Of a DNA stretch of 64,000 nt, positions 61,922-64,000 are shown piece by piece. This DNA comes from Mucilaginibacter sp. (GTDB taxonomy: Bacteria; Bacteroidota; Bacteroidia; Sphingobacteriales; Sphingobacteriaceae): the NCBI GenBank assembly GCA_031292485.1, contig JARLHA010000048.1:1-64000 (forward strand), in the 5' to 3' direction. Each line of letters starts with the position of its first letter. Position 1 is the first letter of the stretch. The notes beneath the pieces are model-generated. The model saw nothing but the letters and a program-made list of their open reading frames with translations, ran no database searches and was not told the DNA's origin. The position numbers and the translations under genes are program-made.

Positions 61922-64000
61922 ATGTTACGCGTCGACAGCACAAAACCTTGCCAGCTCATTTATGCCATTGCCCGGCACGAATATTTGTCGTATGTTATTG
62001 AGCCGCACATTGTTCAGCTAAATCCAAATGGCGAATTTTCATTAACTCATCAGCGTTTATTCTCCAACACAGCAAAGGAATTTTTGCCTTATCTTGATGA
62101 TATCGACCTTAAACTGGTAAAGATATTAGAAGAGATGGAGCAAGGTAACCTGATCAAAAAATTCCACAAAAAGCCCATCCGTCCGTTTGAGTTTTTCACC
62201 AGGATCTTTAACGAGCAGCTTTTTGACACTATCCGGCCAAAAATTGAAAAGCGCATGGCCGAAGCGCTCAACCTGCTGGCCGATAAACCGCTTTACCAGA
62301 TGAGTAAGGAGGGCTACCCCGCCGAACGTAAATTGCAAATAGCCACCGAAGCCGCAACCGTATTGTTCCACTTCAGGCGGGATGAGCAGGAGATCAGGTA
62401 TTTTCCCACCATTAAATACCAGAGTATGCGCATCGAATTTATGTTTAAAAACGCCGAGATCATTTGCAACCACCCGGCCTGGATGCTTTTGGACGATACC
62501 TTATATTATTTTGAAAAAGAAATTGAAGGCAAAAAGCTGGTCCCTTTTTTAAACAAACGCTATATCGCTATTCCCCGTTCGTCGGAAAAATCATATTTTG
62601 AAAAATTTGTGGCGCCGCTGATCGAGAAGCACCATGTTTATGCCGAAGGCTTTACCATCAATACCGAAAAGTATAATGCGCACCCGGTTTTAAAACCTAT
62701 TTACATTGAGGGGGGCACCTCGCAGCTACAGCTGTTTTTTAAATATGCGGGCTATGTGTTTTCTTATGGCGACGAAAGGCATATTTCGGTGCGGATGGAG
62801 AATGACGGTGATAATTACACTTTCCACCGCATCAAACGCTCGGTTTTATGGGAGAAGAATAAATTCCAGCAGCTGGAACAAATGGGGCTGAAAACTGCGT
62901 CTACCTTATTTAAGAACCTCGAAGTGGACCTTCCCGGAGAGGATGCCGATCATTCCTTCGGCATATTTGAATGGATCAACCAGCATTATGAGGTTTTGCT
63001 GGAAGAAGGTTTTGAAATTGAACAGCCGGAATCCACAGGACAAAAACGCTATGTATTCGGCGGCACCAAAATTGACCTGGAGGTGAGTGAAAACAACGAC
63101 TGGTTTGACATCAATGCCATTGTATATTTCGGCAGCTACCGGATTCCGTTTATCCAGCTAAAAAATCATATCCTCAACCATAAAAAGGAGTTTGTTTTGC
63201 CCTCGGGAGAAATAGCGGTGATCCCCGAAAAATGGTTCTCGCAATATGGCAACCTGCTGCACTTTACCGAAGGCGGCAACCATCTAAAACTTCGCCGCCA
63301 CCATATAGGCCTGGTAAACGACTTGTTTGAGGGCGAAATGGCCAACGTTTCAATGGACCGTAAACTGCAAAAGTTAACAGACTTTGAAAAATTGCCCGAA
63401 GTTGATATGCCGGTTAACTTTAACGGGCATTTAAGGCCCTACCAAAAGGCTGGCTATAACTGGTTCCATTTTTTAAAGGAGTACCATTTTGGCGGCTGCC
63501 TGGCGGATGACATGGGGCTGGGTAAAACCATACAAACGCTGGCCCTGCTGCAAAAAAACAAGGAGGAAGCAGAAGCCGCTGGAAGTAAATGCACCTCGCT
63601 GGCTATTATGCCGACCTCGTTGATCTATAACTGGCTGGCCGAGGCCAAAAAGTTTGCGCCGCAATTACGGCTGATGGTGCATACCGGTACGTTCCGTTAC
63701 AAATCGCCGGAGGTTTTCAGCAATTACGACCTGGTGATCACCACTTATGGTATCAGCCGGATAGATATTGAATTGTTTAAATCGTACTTTTTTGATTATG
63801 TGATCCTCGACGAAAGCCAGAATATCAAAAACCCATCATCAAAATCATTCCAGGCAGTTAGGCAGTTAAAATCAAAGTTCAAGCTGATATTGAGCGGCAC
63901 CCCTGTGGAAAATTCAGTGAACGACCTGTGGACGCAGATGTCGTTCATTAACCCGGGGCTGCTGGGTATACAGCAGTTCTTTATGAATGAATTTGTGACG
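61922..64000 (+). CDS. SNF2-family DNA/RNA helicase, 5' part
   Basis: 693 residues are visible and the frame is open at the right edge. An N-terminal region of about 490 residues without clear motifs is followed by the SNF2 ATPase start (LRPYQKAGYNWFHFLK), motif I DDMGLGKT at 529-536, motif Ia IMPTSLIYNW, motif II DESQ at 630-633, and SGTPVENS. SNF2 proteins move along DNA using ATP. The helicase C-terminal domain lies outside the window. The start ATG follows a non-coding gap of about 190 bases. Confidence 0.93.
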   Translation, partial: MLRVDSTKPCQLIYAIARHEYLSYVIEPHIVQLNPNGEFSLTHQRLFSNTAKEFLPYLDDIDLKLVKILEEMEQGNLIKKFHKKPIRPFEFFTRIFNEQLFDTIRPKIEKRMAEALNLLADKPLYQMSKEGYPAERKLQIATEAATVLFHFRRDEQEIRYFPTIKYQSMRIEFMFKNAEIICNHPAWMLLDDTLYYFEKEIEGKKLVPFLNKRYIAIPRSSEKSYFEKFVAPLIEKHHVYAEGFTINTEKYNAHPVLKPIYIEGGTSQLQLFFKYAGYVFSYGDERHISVRMENDGDNYTFHRIKRSVLWEKNKFQQLEQMGLKTASTLFKNLEVDLPGEDADHSFGIFEWINQHYEVLLEEGFEIEQPESTGQKRYVFGGTKIDLEVSENNDWFDINAIVYFGSYRIPFIQLKNHILNHKKEFVLPSGEIAVIPEKWFSQYGNLLHFTEGGNHLKLRRHHIGLVNDLFEGEMANVSMDRKLQKLTDFEKLPEVDMPVNFNGHLRPYQKAGYNWFHFLKEYHFGGCLADDMGLGKTIQTLALLQKNKEEAEAAGSKCTSLAIMPTSLIYNWLAEAKKFAPQLRLMVHTGTFRYKSPEVFSNYDLVITTYGISRIDIELFKSYFFDYVILDESQNIKNPSSKSFQAVRQLKSKFKLILSGTPVENSVNDLWTQMSFINPGLLGIQQFFMNEFVT

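Overview
The window is a chromosomal segment of a member of the Bacteroidota, most likely a Sphingobacteriaceae species close to Mucilaginibacter or Pedobacter (inferred from gene content, the gene order rpsU-xerC-hpf-tRNAs-tuf-tRNA-secE-nusG-rplKAJL-rpoBC, recurrent TAnnTTTG promoter boxes and the types of intergenic repeats; no database was searched).

Region 1-8.1 kb is a loosely packed accessory zone. It opens with what looks like the end of an IS21-type insertion sequence that has cut off a GHKL/HSP90-like ATPase gene. It then carries unrecognised membrane or secreted proteins, a small-protein plus zeta-like kinase pair, a DoxX-like membrane protein, a decayed beta-propeller sensor fragment and at least three families of dispersed palindromic repeats.

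Region 8.1-23.7 kb is the conserved minus-strand transcription and translation block: rpoC, rpoB, L7/L12, L10, L1, L11, nusG, secE, tRNA-Trp, EF-Tu, four more tRNAs (Thr-GGT, Gly-TCC, Tyr-GTA, Thr-TGT), a ribosome hibernation factor, a XerC-type recombinase and S21. Nearly every spacer in this block is filled by a different long imperfect hairpin made of short repeated words.

Region 23.7-38.4 kb holds a ParE-type toxin-antitoxin pair, an acyl-CoA dehydrogenase, a frameshifted REP-associated transposase that carries REP-like palindromes inside its own reading frame, apt, a helix-hairpin-helix protein, a two-domain acyltransferase likely to make amino-acid lipids, small membrane and lipoproteins, ribonuclease Y, a probable 6S RNA between zapA and rny, zapA and pheT.

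Region 38.4-47.1 kb centres on dnaE. Its last 28 codons plus stop are followed by two displaced, almost purely synonymous copies of the same 3' end. The first copy lies beyond a HigBA toxin-antitoxin cassette and the second beyond a hairpin repeat. This resembles serial insertion at a protein-gene 3' end and is the strongest candidate here for an undescribed mobile or integration system. A glycosyltransferase/flippase pair follows.

Region 47.1-64 kb is mostly metabolism and stress: dienelactone hydrolase, pruA, an outer-membrane barrel, icd, HicBA, mannose-6-phosphate isomerase, a DNA alkylation repair protein, a PAS histidine kinase, a Do-like protease, dapF, a frameshifted DUF6934-like gene coupled to a 54-residue protein, a PPOX-fold protein, and the start of a SNF2-type helicase that runs off the right edge. 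Six toxin-antitoxin-like loci occur in the window, and three of them have a promoter box abutting the first ATG, suggesting leaderless mRNAs.
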